Assembly: GCF_023278565.1 (NCBI RefSeq)
Contig: NC_064675.1
Span: 5,456,001-5,520,000, forward strand
DNA length: 64,000 bases
Direction: 5' to 3'
Source of the DNA: Colletotrichum lupini
Taxonomy: Eukaryota; Ascomycota; Sordariomycetes; Glomerellales; Glomerellaceae
The first letter of the stretch is position 1. Every line of letters starts with the position of its first letter. The translations under genes were made by a program, and so were the position numbers. Under the pieces are notes generated by a model that searched no databases, was not told the origin of the DNA, and saw only the letters and a program-made list of their open reading frames with translations. Positions 25,040 through 35,408 of this stretch are shown piece after piece.

Positions 25040-27324
25040 TCATCTGTTATAGTACGTCTGATGTTCCTGCCTCGTACTCATCTCCGCACGATCATCCGGG
25101 TCCGCACTGAGCTCCTGCGGCTCCTGCGGCGGCGGCTCGTGCCGTACCTCGGCCGCCGTCGGCTGCGGTGTCTTCTGGTCGCCCCTCGCCGGCGTGTACT
25201 CGGGCAACGGCGGGCTCACCCCGGTGGCGACCTGCACCATGCTCACCTGCGGCATCCACATGTTGCCGTGGGCGTCGTACTGCGGCCGATTTAGCAGCGT
25301 CGTCGTCTCAGGGAAGTACGCCTGCTGCGGCGGGTACGACGCCGTGGACGATATGTTTGTGAGCGTCGTCGTGCCCGCGAGAGCCGCTGGTGTAGTCGTG
25401 TATGACGGCTCGGAAGGCAGCTCTATCGGCGGGCCCATGTGCGGCGGCACCGTGTGCGCGGACATTGGGTGCGGTGATTGCGGATGTGCGGACAGGGGAG
25501 GAGGCGTGAATGGAGAAGGTCCGTATGGTGGTGAGTAAGGCGATGCCGCGGGTGGTGACCACGCTTCTGACATGCTCTGGGCGTGATATACGTGGCTTGG
25601 TCCTGGCGGCGATGCTCCGGTGTGGAATCGGTCTGACCGACGCTTACGGACCAGGAAGAAGCATCCCAAGGCGATGGCGCCAACTAGAACTGCAGCTCCT
25701 ATCGCGATGCCAATGATGGCACCTGTAGATAGGCCTCCTGTGGGAGCAGGAGTACCGGTACTGCCGACATCTCTCGTCGGCGTACGGCTCGGAATACTGG
25801 CCGTGAGCGTGATGAGGAGGCTGACGTCGGTGTAGTCGAAACCAGCCGCCGGTGCAGTTTTTGTAGCGCCGCCGTTGCCGTTGCCTCCTACTACGGCAAT
25901 GACTTCGTCCGGTACGGCGTATGTTGTCTTGTTGGGCTTGTATAACTCCCAGACAACCTTGCCGGCATTCTGTTTCCCGAGGTCCGCGTTGTGGGTTCCC
26001 CACTGCCCGGGTGAATCGCAGTCTTGGGAGAGCGGAAACGTGCCACCCGAGATGATCATTTGCGCACGGCCAGGTACGATGTTGCAGGACATTGAATGGT
26101 GAGGGTAGTCTCCTGTCCCGTTGCGGCCGATGGGGTACATCTTGATCCAGGTAAAGGTTGGGATCGAGAGGATGTAGAGATCGTCGAATCCCGCGCCCAG
26201 CACGCCTGGAACATTGGCGCCGCCGTACATATAGCTGGAATATGTGTGAGATGGGTTGCAAATAGTGAGTATGGACATGAAGCAATGTACTCACATATTG
26301 TAGGACGACTGGTCTCCTGCCCAAGTTACGCCCGCGCAGAATCGTCGTCGCATTCCAGGAACATCACCTGAGGCTTTCTGCGTGTACCACTTGCTGCTGA
26401 GCACGTCGTATATGAATATCTGGTCCATGGGCTGGCCAATGGTAGAACTTCCATTGCCAGCCAGATCCTGTATGCCCCCAAAGTAGATGAGCATTCCGCC
26501 GTCTCCCGCGGGGATGTAATGCAGGCTGCCCTCGGCGCGTCGTACATTGTCAGGACTTTGTAGGTGTCAGTATCATGTGCATTCGCTTGACCAAGGTTTC
26601 TCTCCTTACCCAGTGTTGTTGGCAAAGCTATTGGTATCCATGGTGTATCTCACCAAGCCGGTCGTTGCGACTGGCGGACCAGTGCCCCATCCAGGAACGG
26701 AGGCGTTGCTCAACCATCCACCATAGTAATATGCTTCGCCGCGCGTATCGACCGAGACTCCCGCGCCGTAGCTAACCTTTGATATCGAAGCCCCCGTACG
26801 AGATGGGCCGAAAGAATCCCATTGATTATTCAGGATATCATAGCCGTATAGGTTGAAGGGCATGGGCGATTCCCCTGCATTGCGTTCCCCGCCAAACAGA
26901 TAGAGTCGCTTGTTGACATTGTCAGACCAAAGGGCACCGCCGGCGACGTTAGGAATTGATCCATTCTTGGAGAGATTGGCGTAAAGGGGGGGCATCCCCG
27001 AAGCCGTAGATGAAGACAGATCTTGGTATAGAAGCCATGTATCTGAACAGGGTGTTAGTGGGAACTGAATGTTGCCATTGGATGAAAAAGGAGACGGGAC
27101 TGCAGGTGTGATTTTTGAGGTGATATACTTGAGTAGTTGGCTGGAAAAGATGAAAGTGGATTCCAATTCACAAGGCCGCCATCGATAAAGAGCTTGTTAT
27201 CGACGACAGCGGTCTGGTGCCCAAAGCGACGGCAAAAGTCGTTGACCGGATCATTCTGCGCCAAAGTTGATGCCGGGAGCAAGGCCAGGGCCAAAACCGT
27301 CAACAAGGGGCTAGAGAATGCCAT
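25040..27324 (-). CDS. Kelch-repeat, single-pass plasma membrane/cell wall protein with proline-rich cytoplasmic tail
   Basis: Four exons (27324-27129, 27042-26610, 26555-26295, 26234-25040) joined by introns of 86, 54 and 60 bp give 694 aa; all junctions keep frame and use GTATAT, GTAAGG and GTGAGT donors. A signal peptide (MAFSSPLLTVLALALLPAST) precedes Kelch-type blades: FGHQTAVVDNKLFIDGG, RLYLFGGERN, EAYYYGGW, MLIYFGGI, YMYGGANV, and a paired MIISGGTF. A transmembrane helix (about residues 468-492, GAIIGIAIGAAVLVGAIALG) is followed by RKRRSDR as a stop-transfer signal. The roughly 200-residue tail is rich in Pro, Ser, Thr and His. This layout is common among fungal Kelch surface proteins with an SKG6-like membrane anchor; the outer propeller may bind wall polymers and the tail may signal. 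Function is inferred from architecture only. Confidence 0.87.
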
Positions 27325-28944
27325 TCTGTGCGGTGATCCGCGATCCGTGTTATCTTCCCGCCAGCGGTATGTCGATCCTGATCTATCCGCGGACCAGGTT
27401 CCTGGTGATACTCGACCCTCAGTCGGAAAGGGTCATGCGCATAACGTGTGAAGATGAGCAAAGGGAGTGGACAGTCGGCTAATTGAGAGTTGATTGATCG
27501 AGATCTCCCACTTTGATGTATGTCTCGGAAGGTGGAAGTGAACTACTTGACGACTGCAAGGCAATGATCGTCTGGTTTGATACCTTGGTCTAAACAGTGG
27601 AATGTGATAAAATTACGGAATTTCTAAAAAGTTGAGATGAAGAAAATGGAAAGAAGGTAACGTAACGATGGTAGATCAGTCTTGACAGGACATTGACTAT
27701 CACTTCATTCGAGGACGAAGGACGAAGGGAAAAGGAAAGTTCAAACAAAGACAAGAACGGGGGAGGGGCCTCTCGAAGAATGGGAAAGATAGAGAAAACA
27801 GAGTTTGGGCTTGTCAACATATCGGGCTTGTTGACAAGCACCAGCGGCAGCGTCAGAGACATTTCTGATCTGCAGCGTCCGGACCAGGCCGGATCCAGAC
27901 GAGCTGGCGGGGGCTCCGTTCCAGACCAGAGGCGGACGGGTGAGGGAGCTGGACTCCTAGTCCGAGGTCTGAAGCGCCACGCATCGAGATGGTTCGCTTT
28001 GCCACGTACCTGTTGCTCTGGTCTCCTGCTGAAGTTCAATCCAGAGGTAGAGCAGATCATGCCTGAGCTTACGAGGCTTTGCGGTAACCCCAGGGCGGTT
28101 CCTTTGGTGGGCTCGCCTCTTGTTTTGGTTGCATTTTCATGGTGTATAAAATACCAAAGTTGGAAATACCACTTAGAGCGTGCTATTCTGTGTTGAAATT
28201 ATTCGCAACCTTTACCCTTGGCGAGACGGAGACAGCTTACAGGTATCAACTATGGTGAGCCAGTGGATGCCGGGCACGCCGGATTTACAGAAGAACTCCA
28301 TGGCTCCTGCTGACATACAGCACTGATCCATCATCTGCTAGAAAACTGATGCAGAAGCATGGCGAAATGTAGCGTATCGGAGACAATGGAGAGTGGCAGC
28401 ACCAGCTTGACACGAACACGGCGGAGGATGTTATGTGCAGTTAGACGGAATAGGGAAGCGCTTGAGCTTGGCTTGTCCTGACTTGGACTGTAGACCCAAT
28501 GGGCTGGCAGGATTAGCGGGACTTGGTTCAGCTTGCTCGAGACTAGTCTCCTCTGGGCTGGAAACTTCAGCAAGCCACATGGCATTTGAGTCCGCGTTCG
28601 CATGCAGGCATGACAGGGCTGAATGGGGAGAGGCGCTGTCAAAGGAGGCTTGCGGATTCGTATGTTAGCTAGGCATCATGTGAGAGTAGAGGTGCTGGCA
28701 TACAATAAGCAAGTCATCGTGCAAAGCAGACGTAAAGGGTACGCGTCTTGGCCCACGTGGGGTGTTATGCAGCACAGCAATGAAGTTGAGTAATTGAAGT
28801 TGAGTAATTGAAGTTGAAATTTGCGGGGATTGATATATATCTCCACCGCTTCCCAACCTCGATGTTGGTCTGACTTCTCTCAGCCCACTCAATGTTTGTA
28901 CAGTATACATCCATGACTTAGGGACCTGCTTATTTCAGGTAGCC
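27325..28944. other. Intergenic region; no gene seen
   Basis: This holds the promoter of the Kelch gene and the 3' side of the next minus-strand gene. Two opposed open frames at about 27590-28196 overlap each other and show no domain. A short tandem repeat lies at 28780-28818. Confidence 0.5.
28780..28818. repeat. Three tandem copies of a 14-bp unit (TTGAAGTTGAGTAA)
   Basis: The unit AATTGAAGTTGAGT recurs three times with the first and last copies slightly changed. It is not within any recognised gene. Confidence 0.8.
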
Positions 28945-30186
28945 CTAACTTTGTTCCGCCAAGACATGAGGTGTCCTATGCATAGACGGAGGGTATTTTG
29001 GGGCGGAAGCAACGCGATGTAACAACACCGCCAACTGTTCCTTCAACCCTTCGTCCTCCGGATGGTGATGCGCAACGACCTTGAAGGAAGCAGCGCTGTC
29101 CTCCCCCAAACCCTCTCCGAGTAGACGGCGAACTATGTCTCCAGAACGGTCCACATCTGGGAAGCGCCTCTTGTTGTCCCAACATCGAATAAGCGCCTTG
29201 ACCGCAGTCTTGACATCAGAAGCAGATGAGCCCTCACCAACCCAGTGACCCTCTTTCAGCCCAAGCTTGAGATATCTCGATACTGCCGGCAGCTGAAACG
29301 CCTTGGCCGAGATGATCAGGCAGATACCACAGAGACCAGGACTAATAGGTAGACCATGCTGTCTCTGGAGAGCAAAGATGCTGTTGATAAAGGGAAGGAG
29401 GTCGACGAAGGGCCGTAACCTGGGTGGCTTGGTGAGGAGCCGAGATAACACAAAAGCAATATCCCGATCCGCGTTGTGAATGAGCTGAAACCCCTTCTCC
29501 CCATGCTGAAGTAGAAACTGCAGGTAGCGCTGAAGGCTCTGGAGATCTTCCAGTCGTCGAATAAATGCTCGAGTTTCCCGTTGGCGCTTTAGTGGTAAAG
29601 AAGCCGTGGTGGGCCTTCGTTGGAGCAACCAGCTCAAGAAGTTCTTATCGTCTCGAAGCGAGGTCAATGGAATTGCGTTCTTCGAAGCAACCGACTTCAG
29701 ATCACACCAAGCATCATTCTGATGTGGTTTTTCCTCCGTTAGGCGATTCTGGGTTTGCGGACCGACTCGCGAGTCGCCTTTCAGAGCGGCCGTCATAATG
29801 TCGAGATCTGTGACCTGCCAGTGCTGATACCAAGGATGGCTGACGCTGACCTTGGCAAACTTTTCGCTGTCACGCTGGCGTTCATACTCAAAGTGCTTGA
29901 TCCGTTGCCACGTGGCGTCGACAATGGAGTTCTGCTCCCATTTCTTCCTCTGAGTCTGCATCTCATCTTTATCGTACGGCCGTGCGATTGGGTTGTCCCA
30001 GCTGTCCAGGTCGAGAACCACCTCTGGCACCTCGAAGGGCCGCCATGAGTATGGGACTAGCGGTTCTGCCGGCCTCTTCTTTTCGTGAACACGCGGCCGT
30101 TGTAGCCGAACCAGCGATGGCGCCGTAGTGTGCAAGCAGGCAGTTGCACTTCTGCGAGAGACGCCTGCGGCTCTCAGTGGCCGCAT
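28945..30186 (-). CDS. Unrecognised protein with mitochondrial-type N-terminus
   Basis: A single uninterrupted frame of 413 aa. The start MRPLRAAGVSRRSATACLHTT is rich in Arg, Ser and Ala, has no acidic residue and resembles a mitochondrial targeting sequence with a possible cleavage near residue 20. The body is basic and helical, with Trp- and Arg-rich stretches (VPYSWRPFEVPEVVLDL, HPWYQHWQVTDLDIM) and a Leu-rich helical half (FLLQHGEKGFQLIHN, PRLRPFVDLLPFINSIF), loosely reminiscent of the helical repeat proteins that service mitochondrial RNA. I do not recognise a named family. The gene is head-to-head with SYF2 across 540 bp, so the two may share control elements. The length of the frame and its codon quality argue for a real gene. 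Confidence 0.72.
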   Translation of the reverse strand: MRPLRAAGVSRRSATACLHTTAPSLVRLQRPRVHEKKRPAEPLVPYSWRPFEVPEVVLDLDSWDNPIARPYDKDEMQTQRKKWEQNSIVDATWQRIKHFEYERQRDSEKFAKVSVSHPWYQHWQVTDLDIMTAALKGDSRVGPQTQNRLTEEKPHQNDAWCDLKSVASKNAIPLTSLRDDKNFLSWLLQRRPTTASLPLKRQRETRAFIRRLEDLQSLQRYLQFLLQHGEKGFQLIHNADRDIAFVLSRLLTKPPRLRPFVDLLPFINSIFALQRQHGLPISPGLCGICLIISAKAFQLPAVSRYLKLGLKEGHWVGEGSSASDVKTAVKALIRCWDNKRRFPDVDRSGDIVRRLLGEGLGEDSAASFKVVAHHHPEDEGLKEQLAVLLHRVASAPKYPPSMHRTPHVLAEQS

Positions 30187-30726
30187 GGCTGAGGTGTACG
30201 GTGAATTACTCTCCGATAAGCTTCGGTCACCTTCAGAGGCTATTCACGGACACGCGAGCGTTGCTCAGAAAAGTCGTCTGATCCTGGGGAGCCGCATACT
30301 GAGAGGGGGCGCGTCGAGGTAACGAGATGCAAGGGCACTCTCGGCGCAGGGGTGTTGGGGCAACGACAGGGATGACCCGGCCGCACAGCCACGGGTGTTT
30401 CTTGCAGGAGTCCGTTACCCGTATGGATCCTGCGGGGGAACGGTGGTGGGCCGATCTATTCTTCCGACCTTCAGCCACATATGCCATACCCATCAGCCAC
30501 ATGGGTCGATAAGGCACCTAGACTGTGGTGGCGGTACCTATCGGAGAAACGTCGGTCGAGTCGCACTTGAACATCCATTATGGTCCCCCAATGAGATCCC
30601 ACTTCTTCGTCACTTTACTTCACATCACCATACAACCACCAAAATCATACATCGCGATTCCTGAACAACCCACATCTACACATCTTGCGACCGGCAACAC
30701 CTCAGACGATTCGCAACACATCCAGA
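30187..30726. promoter_or_regulatory. Divergent promoter region between the mitochondrial-type gene and SYF2
   Basis: 540 bp between two start codons facing away from each other. No TATA box in a usual position and no known operator was recognised. An ACACATCTACACATCTTGCG leader lies just before the SYF2 start. Confidence 0.5.
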
Positions 30727-31659
30727 ATGCCTCCTTCCAAGAAGAGAAAGACGAATATGGGTACCGCCGCCAAGGAGGAAGCCAATACTGCAGCGCCAGC
30801 AAAATGTGTCGCGCCTGAAGAGACCGAAGCAACGGAACCTAGCACGATCACGGAAACCGCACCCGCGACAGCAGAAACCGCAGCAGCACCACTACAGCCC
30901 ACAGCGGAAACTGCCGCGGCAAAATCACAGGACCGCTTGGCGCGATTCAAGGCCCTCAAAGCCCGCGCTAAGAACTCGTCCGACCAGAATTTGAAAGAGG
31001 CGACGCTCGAATCACAACGTCTCGCATCAGACCCCAGCCAGCTGACGGCGATCCACCGCAAGCAGGCCGTCGCTTCGCAAAAGCTGCTCAAGGCCGACAT
31101 TGAGGACGCTGGTGGCGACTTTGAGCGGAAGCGCGCCTGGGACTGGACGATTGACGAGAGCGAGAAGTGGGATAAACATGTGAAGAAGAAGGAGGCGCAC
31201 CGCGACAACAACGCATTCCAAGATTACACTGCCGAAAGCAACAAGGTGTACAAGCGCCAGCTGAGGAATATTGCCCCCGACATGGAAAAGTACGAAAAGG
31301 ACAAGATGGCGGCTATCGAGCGCGCCGCTGCTTCGGGCGGCCTCGATATTGTTGAGACCGAGGACGGAGAGCTCATCGCGGTGGATAAGGACGGGTCTTT
31401 CTACTCGACAGCCGACTCAACCACGTTCGCACAGAATAAGCCGGACAAGGCGGCAGTGGATCGGCTGGTGGAAGACCTTAGGAGGGCGGAGGCGAACAGA
31501 CTCAAGAAGAGAAAGGACCGCATGGCACAGAACGGCGACGACGGTGACGTGACGTACATCAACGAGAAGAACAAGCAATTCAACCAGAAGCTGGCGCGCT
31601 TCTACAACAAGTATACTGCGGAGATTAGGGACAGCTTTGAGCGAGGAACCATGATTTAA
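30727..31659 (+). CDS. SYF2: Pre-mRNA-splicing factor Syf2
   Basis: Intronless, 310 aa. I chose the ATG at 30727 (MPPSKKRKTN); the frame is open further upstream but without an ATG. A basic nuclear signal PSKKRK is at the very N-terminus, followed by an Ala/Thr/Glu-rich spacer to about residue 75. The Syf2 domain covers the rest: DRLARFKALKARAK, RKRAWDWTIDESEKWD, NNAFQDYTAESNKVYKRQL, and a C-terminal DVTYINEKNKQFNQKLARFY, all diagnostic. Syf2 is a component of the Prp19-associated (NTC) complex of the spliceosome, in the nucleus. The low-complexity spacer is longer than in yeast. The adjacent gene on the left is divergent, COQ11 on the right is convergent. Confidence 0.95.
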   Translation: MPPSKKRKTNMGTAAKEEANTAAPAKCVAPEETEATEPSTITETAPATAETAAAPLQPTAETAAAKSQDRLARFKALKARAKNSSDQNLKEATLESQRLASDPSQLTAIHRKQAVASQKLLKADIEDAGGDFERKRAWDWTIDESEKWDKHVKKKEAHRDNNAFQDYTAESNKVYKRQLRNIAPDMEKYEKDKMAAIERAAASGGLDIVETEDGELIAVDKDGSFYSTADSTTFAQNKPDKAAVDRLVEDLRRAEANRLKKRKDRMAQNGDDGDVTYINEKNKQFNQKLARFYNKYTAEIRDSFERGTMI

Positions 31660-32225
31660 GCGCTGGCGTTTGGGATAAATTGGGATGCTCTTGTGTTCAG
31701 AGACCTGTTTAATGTACCTGCATAGTCCGGCTAGGAATCTAAAGAGTAACGGTGCTAACCGTACGTTCCTTCCAACTTTCATCCGATCGCCTTTCCCCGT
31801 TGCCAGAATATACACCCGAATAACACAGAGGGAAGCCCTTATACCCCCCCTCAAATCCATTCCCGTCACCAGCCAGCAGGCACCCGTCTAGGTCGACGGG
31901 CCAGGTCAAACTGGCTGGGTGGGGGAGTGGTTAATGGTCAACAATCTATACGCCAACCAGCCTACTCGACGACAGGCTTAGCGAGTACCCGAGTTCGAAT
32001 CCCAGCATGAGCACCAAGAGATGTAGCCACACCGGTGGTGAACTCTTTTTTTTCGTCTTGCGGGTTAATTGATACCTTGGGTTTGGCTTACGAGGACAGA
32101 GGTAAAGTCTACTTGATCTGCTCTAGAGATCAAGGCTGGAGGATGGCTTTTCAATCCATTTCAAGGCCTCGCATTGGAGGATGGTACAGTCTATGGCATA
32201 TTACAAATACAATCTTCTCAATACA
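31660..32225. other. Convergent 3' region of SYF2 and COQ11
   Basis: This holds both 3' ends. At about 31913-32016 there is a tRNA-like A box (GGGGGAGTGGTTAATGG) and B box (GAGTTCGAATCC), but acceptor and T stems do not pair, so I do not call a tRNA. Confidence 0.5.
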
Positions 32226-33191
32226 TCAGAGCATCGTTTTCCTCCAGCCCTTGGTTGCCAACTCCTCAAGCTCGGGAACCTCAATCGGGCCCTGAACCTT
32301 AATGTCATCGAGTGCTTCCACCACTGCTTCCGCAACGGTCTCGACCGGCAGAGGCTTCACGCCGCTCGCGCCCATGAGTCCGCTCAATACGCCACCGGTC
32401 AGTCTGTTGAACAGGGCACCGGCGCCCGTCATGGCGGCCAGGGGCAGCGTGAACTTCCTCGAACTGTCGTACATGAAGGGCGGCCTCGGGAAGATGCCCC
32501 TCATCCGCGGGAACTCGCTGGCGATGGTGCTCTCGGCCTCGCGCTTGGTGGTGATGTACCGCGCGGGGAGGACGGGCGCCCCGCCAGCGGCAGAGACGTA
32601 GACAAAGGCCTTTGCATCCTCAGCGTTGGCCTGCTTGGCCAGGGCGATGGCGCTATCGCGGTTCATGACCTCGTAGGAGAACTGGTCCTTCGGGTTGGGC
32701 GGCTTGAGGTCCGCCCCGGGGCCGCCGCCCGGCTCGGCGGAGGTCTTTAGGGGGTCGACGCCGCGGTCTTTGACGGGGGCGAAGGCCTTTTGCAGGCCCG
32801 AGACGGGGGACTCCTGGCCCGAGACGACGCCCTTGTAGTCTGCTTCGAGGAGGATGCCCATGCTGTGGACGACGAAGTCGGCGCCCTTGAGGAGGGGCGC
32901 GTAGGTTACTGGGCTGAGCATGTCGGCGCGCTCCCAGGAGACTTTGTGTGACCATTGGGGAGGGGATGGTGATGAGGTTACGGCGGACCATTTGGGCTCG
33001 CCTGAGCGGCTGTGGAGAGGACGTGTTAGCGGGGATGAAGGGAGAAACATGAGATTGGTTCACGAGGAGGATGAGTACCTGATGGATGTGACGTCCCAGC
33101 CCCTGGCGACGGCATACTTGCAGATTCTTGACCCGAGGAAGCCGTTGCCGCCGCACACTACGAGCTTCTTCGCTACGGCTGAGGTTGACAT
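32226..33191 (-). CDS. COQ11: Coq11-type mitochondrial NAD(P)-binding protein of coenzyme Q biosynthesis
   Basis: Two exons, 33191-33079 and 33009-32226, with a 69-bp intron (GTACTC donor, GCTAACAC branch, CACAG acceptor) give 298 aa. The N-terminus carries a Rossmann dinucleotide-binding loop GGNGFLG at residues 14-20 (context KLVVCGGNGFLGSRICK), followed by DVTSISRSGEPKW across the splice junction. Later segments are HSMGILLEADYKG, FVYVSAAGGAP, RYITTKREAE and RGIFPRPPFMYDSS, matching the atypical short-chain dehydrogenase (NDUFA9-like) group to which yeast Coq11 (YLR290C) belongs. In yeast Coq11 associates with the CoQ synthome at the matrix side of the inner membrane and influences coenzyme Q synthesis. 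A tyrosine in YxxxK arrangement (RYITTKRE) is present. It is divergent to YAF9. Confidence 0.88.
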
Positions 33192-34284
33192 GATGAGAGT
33201 GTGACTGAATGAAATGAACGGGACGATGTATGAGATGAGAGTGACCCAGGCAACCAATTGGATGAGAACCAGCACTAATTGGAGGTGACAAAGTGCAGTG
33301 AGACGAAAGGAGAGAGTGAGCCGGATCGACGGTGATGGAGTCAAATTGAAATGCCGACCGGGTTCGGCGCTAGGTGATTGCCAGATTTCTTCCGAAGGTG
33401 GTTCGATGCCGTTCCGGACGCGGATGGAAAGCTCAAAAAAGTCATGAAATCATCACCCGTCCGGAAGCTGCCCCAGCTACCCAGCTCCCCAGTTAAAACC
33501 TGTCAGGGGTCCTTCCCTATGATGCAGGCTGAGGTGCTGCAGGTGCTGCACCAACTAAAGAGTTGCAGCTAGCTACAGGGGTTGGAGTGGCAGTTCTTCC
33601 CCCAAGCTCCCCATTGGCTCGAGATTCGATGTGCGCGATGGTGGCTGCACCTTCCACTGTTTCCAGCTTACCTTATCTTACCTACCTTGATACTGCCCAA
33701 ACTAGAAGAGGCTCCAGAGATCGGAGATGGCTTCGTAATCCAAGAAGTAGTCGAAATAAATCACAGAAAATTCAAAGTACTACAAGATTATAAAGGTCGA
33801 ATCATTCTGTATTCCTGTCACCATTGAGTGGTGCTCGCTTCGTTACCCTTCACACAGGGAGATCGACCCTCGATAGCAATGTTTAAAGACTTATAGACCG
33901 CTGCTTCCTGGATTCAACACTGAGGTGATCGAGGTAAGAACACCTGGGAACTTTGCGGGCAATCACGCAGTGCAAGGAACATTAAGTCCTTGAAGGCAAC
34001 GTACGGAGTAGGCACGGCGCAAAGGGTCTCTTCGGCAGGGGCTGACCCGAGAGAGACGGTCATTGTTGGCTGGTTTACTGGATGCCCCACTTCAAACTTT
34101 GGCGTAAGGCTGTCTACGCCAGGAACCATTTTCTTACCATTTTCTTGCCGTCTTAGCTTGCGGTCCATTTTCGACAACACCCAAATCTCCCCACTACATC
34201 CTCACAAACTTACTCAGGCACTCTCATTGGGCATTGACCAGAACGCATCGCATCACCCGAGCAACACTTATCTTACCCATCAAT
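33192..34284. promoter_or_regulatory. Divergent intergenic region COQ11/YAF9
   Basis: 1.09 kb between two outward-facing starts. It contains the recurring pyrimidine motif CTTACCTTATCTTACCTACC near 33667-33686. No open frame in it looks coding. Confidence 0.5.
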
Positions 34285-35156
34285 ATGGCGCCGCCCAGCA
34301 GCCTCGGCAAACGCGTAAAGGGTACACAGATTAAACGACCCTTCATTTACGGCACGACCGCCCGACCCTTCGACCCCGAATCCAACCCCAAGCCGGAAGG
34401 CGTACCGGCAGATCACACCCATTCATGGGAGGTCTTTGTCAAGGCCATCGACGATATCGACATCACGTACTGGATTCGGAGAGTGCAGTTCAAGCTACAC
34501 GAGTCCATTCCTGACCACGTTCGCAGTAAGTTGCCCTTGCACCGAGTCCTGGCGCAATCATGCGCTTGCTAAACCACCACTCAGTGATCGACGGCGAACC
34601 GGGCAAACCGTTCCTTATCCAAGAAACCGGATGGGGAGAGTTTGAAATCACCATCAAGATCTACTACGCGACCGAGTCGGGAGAGAAACCTCAGACGCTG
34701 TACCACAACCTGCGTCTTCACCCATACGGACGGACCGACGCCGAGAAGGAGCAGATGCTGCGACAGAACGACGGCGAGATCCGCGCTTGGGCCTACGACG
34801 AACAGCTTTTCAACGAGCCGTACGAAGCCTTTTACGAAGTGCTCACCTCCGGTGCTCATCCCAAGGGCCACCCAGTTGGCAAAGGAGGCAAAGGCAAGAA
34901 CAAACCGATCCCGGCCTTGCCAGAGAAGACATCAAACGTCCAGGTGGCGTGGGAGCGCAGCGCACTGCTGCCCGCCGTCAACAAGCCTGGTCAGCCGTTC
35001 AGTCTCGAGACCGAGCAGATCGAGGTCAAGAAGCTCAAGGAGGCCGAGACCACGGCCAAGGGAATGGCCAAGCAGCAGCTGGAGATTCTCAAGGAGAAGG
35101 AGGCCCAGCTGGCTGCGCTAAAAGCAGAGAACGCTGCTGCTGCTACGGCCGGTTAG
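34285..35156 (+). CDS. YAF9: YEATS-domain protein Yaf9 (NuA4 / SWR1 subunit)
   Basis: Two exons, 34285-34525 and 34585-35156, with a 59-bp intron (GTAAGT donor, TGCTAAAC branch, TCAG acceptor) restore HVRMIDGEPG and give 270 aa. The N-terminus [15 protein letters not shown] and the YEATS core ([59 protein letters not shown]) are strongly conserved with Yaf9/GAS41. The aromatic residues of the acyl-lysine reader pocket (H-S, W-G-E-F) are visible. A Gly/Lys-rich linker ([12 protein letters not shown]) leads to a C-terminal coiled coil (about 220-262). Yaf9 joins the histone acetyltransferase NuA4 and the H2A.Z exchanger SWR1 in the nucleus. Directly behind the stop the same frame is open for 44 more codons (see finding). 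Confidence 0.96.
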
Positions 35157-35408
35157 GAACCGCCCAGTGTAGCAGCTAGAAGGCCTGCTCGTAAGGTGGC
35201 TGTCGCGTCCCATCTACTTGCCTTGTCCAAGGACGAGGAGAGGCTCAAACGCGTCAAGGCAGAGTTGGAGCTCATTAGCCAGCGTGTCTAGGAGCACAGA
35301 GCCTACCAACCGTCTAACGACACGGTGCTGACTCTGCGTCTGGCATTCTTATTGATATCGGTTGCATTACTCTTGCGAACTCGGTCCAAGCAGGATTACT
35401 TTTGCGCA

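Noticed and set aside
27590..28196. Opposed open frames of 156 and 167 codons
   Set aside because: They are mirror images over GC-rich sequence, without recognisable domains or start context.
31909..32017. tRNA-like sequence with A box GGGGGAGTGGTTAATGG and B box GAGTTCGAATCC
   Set aside because: Taking the B box as fixed point, the T stem has two mismatches and the acceptor strands (GGCTGGG against CATGAGC) do not pair; no anticodon stem forms. At best a decayed tRNA-derived fragment.
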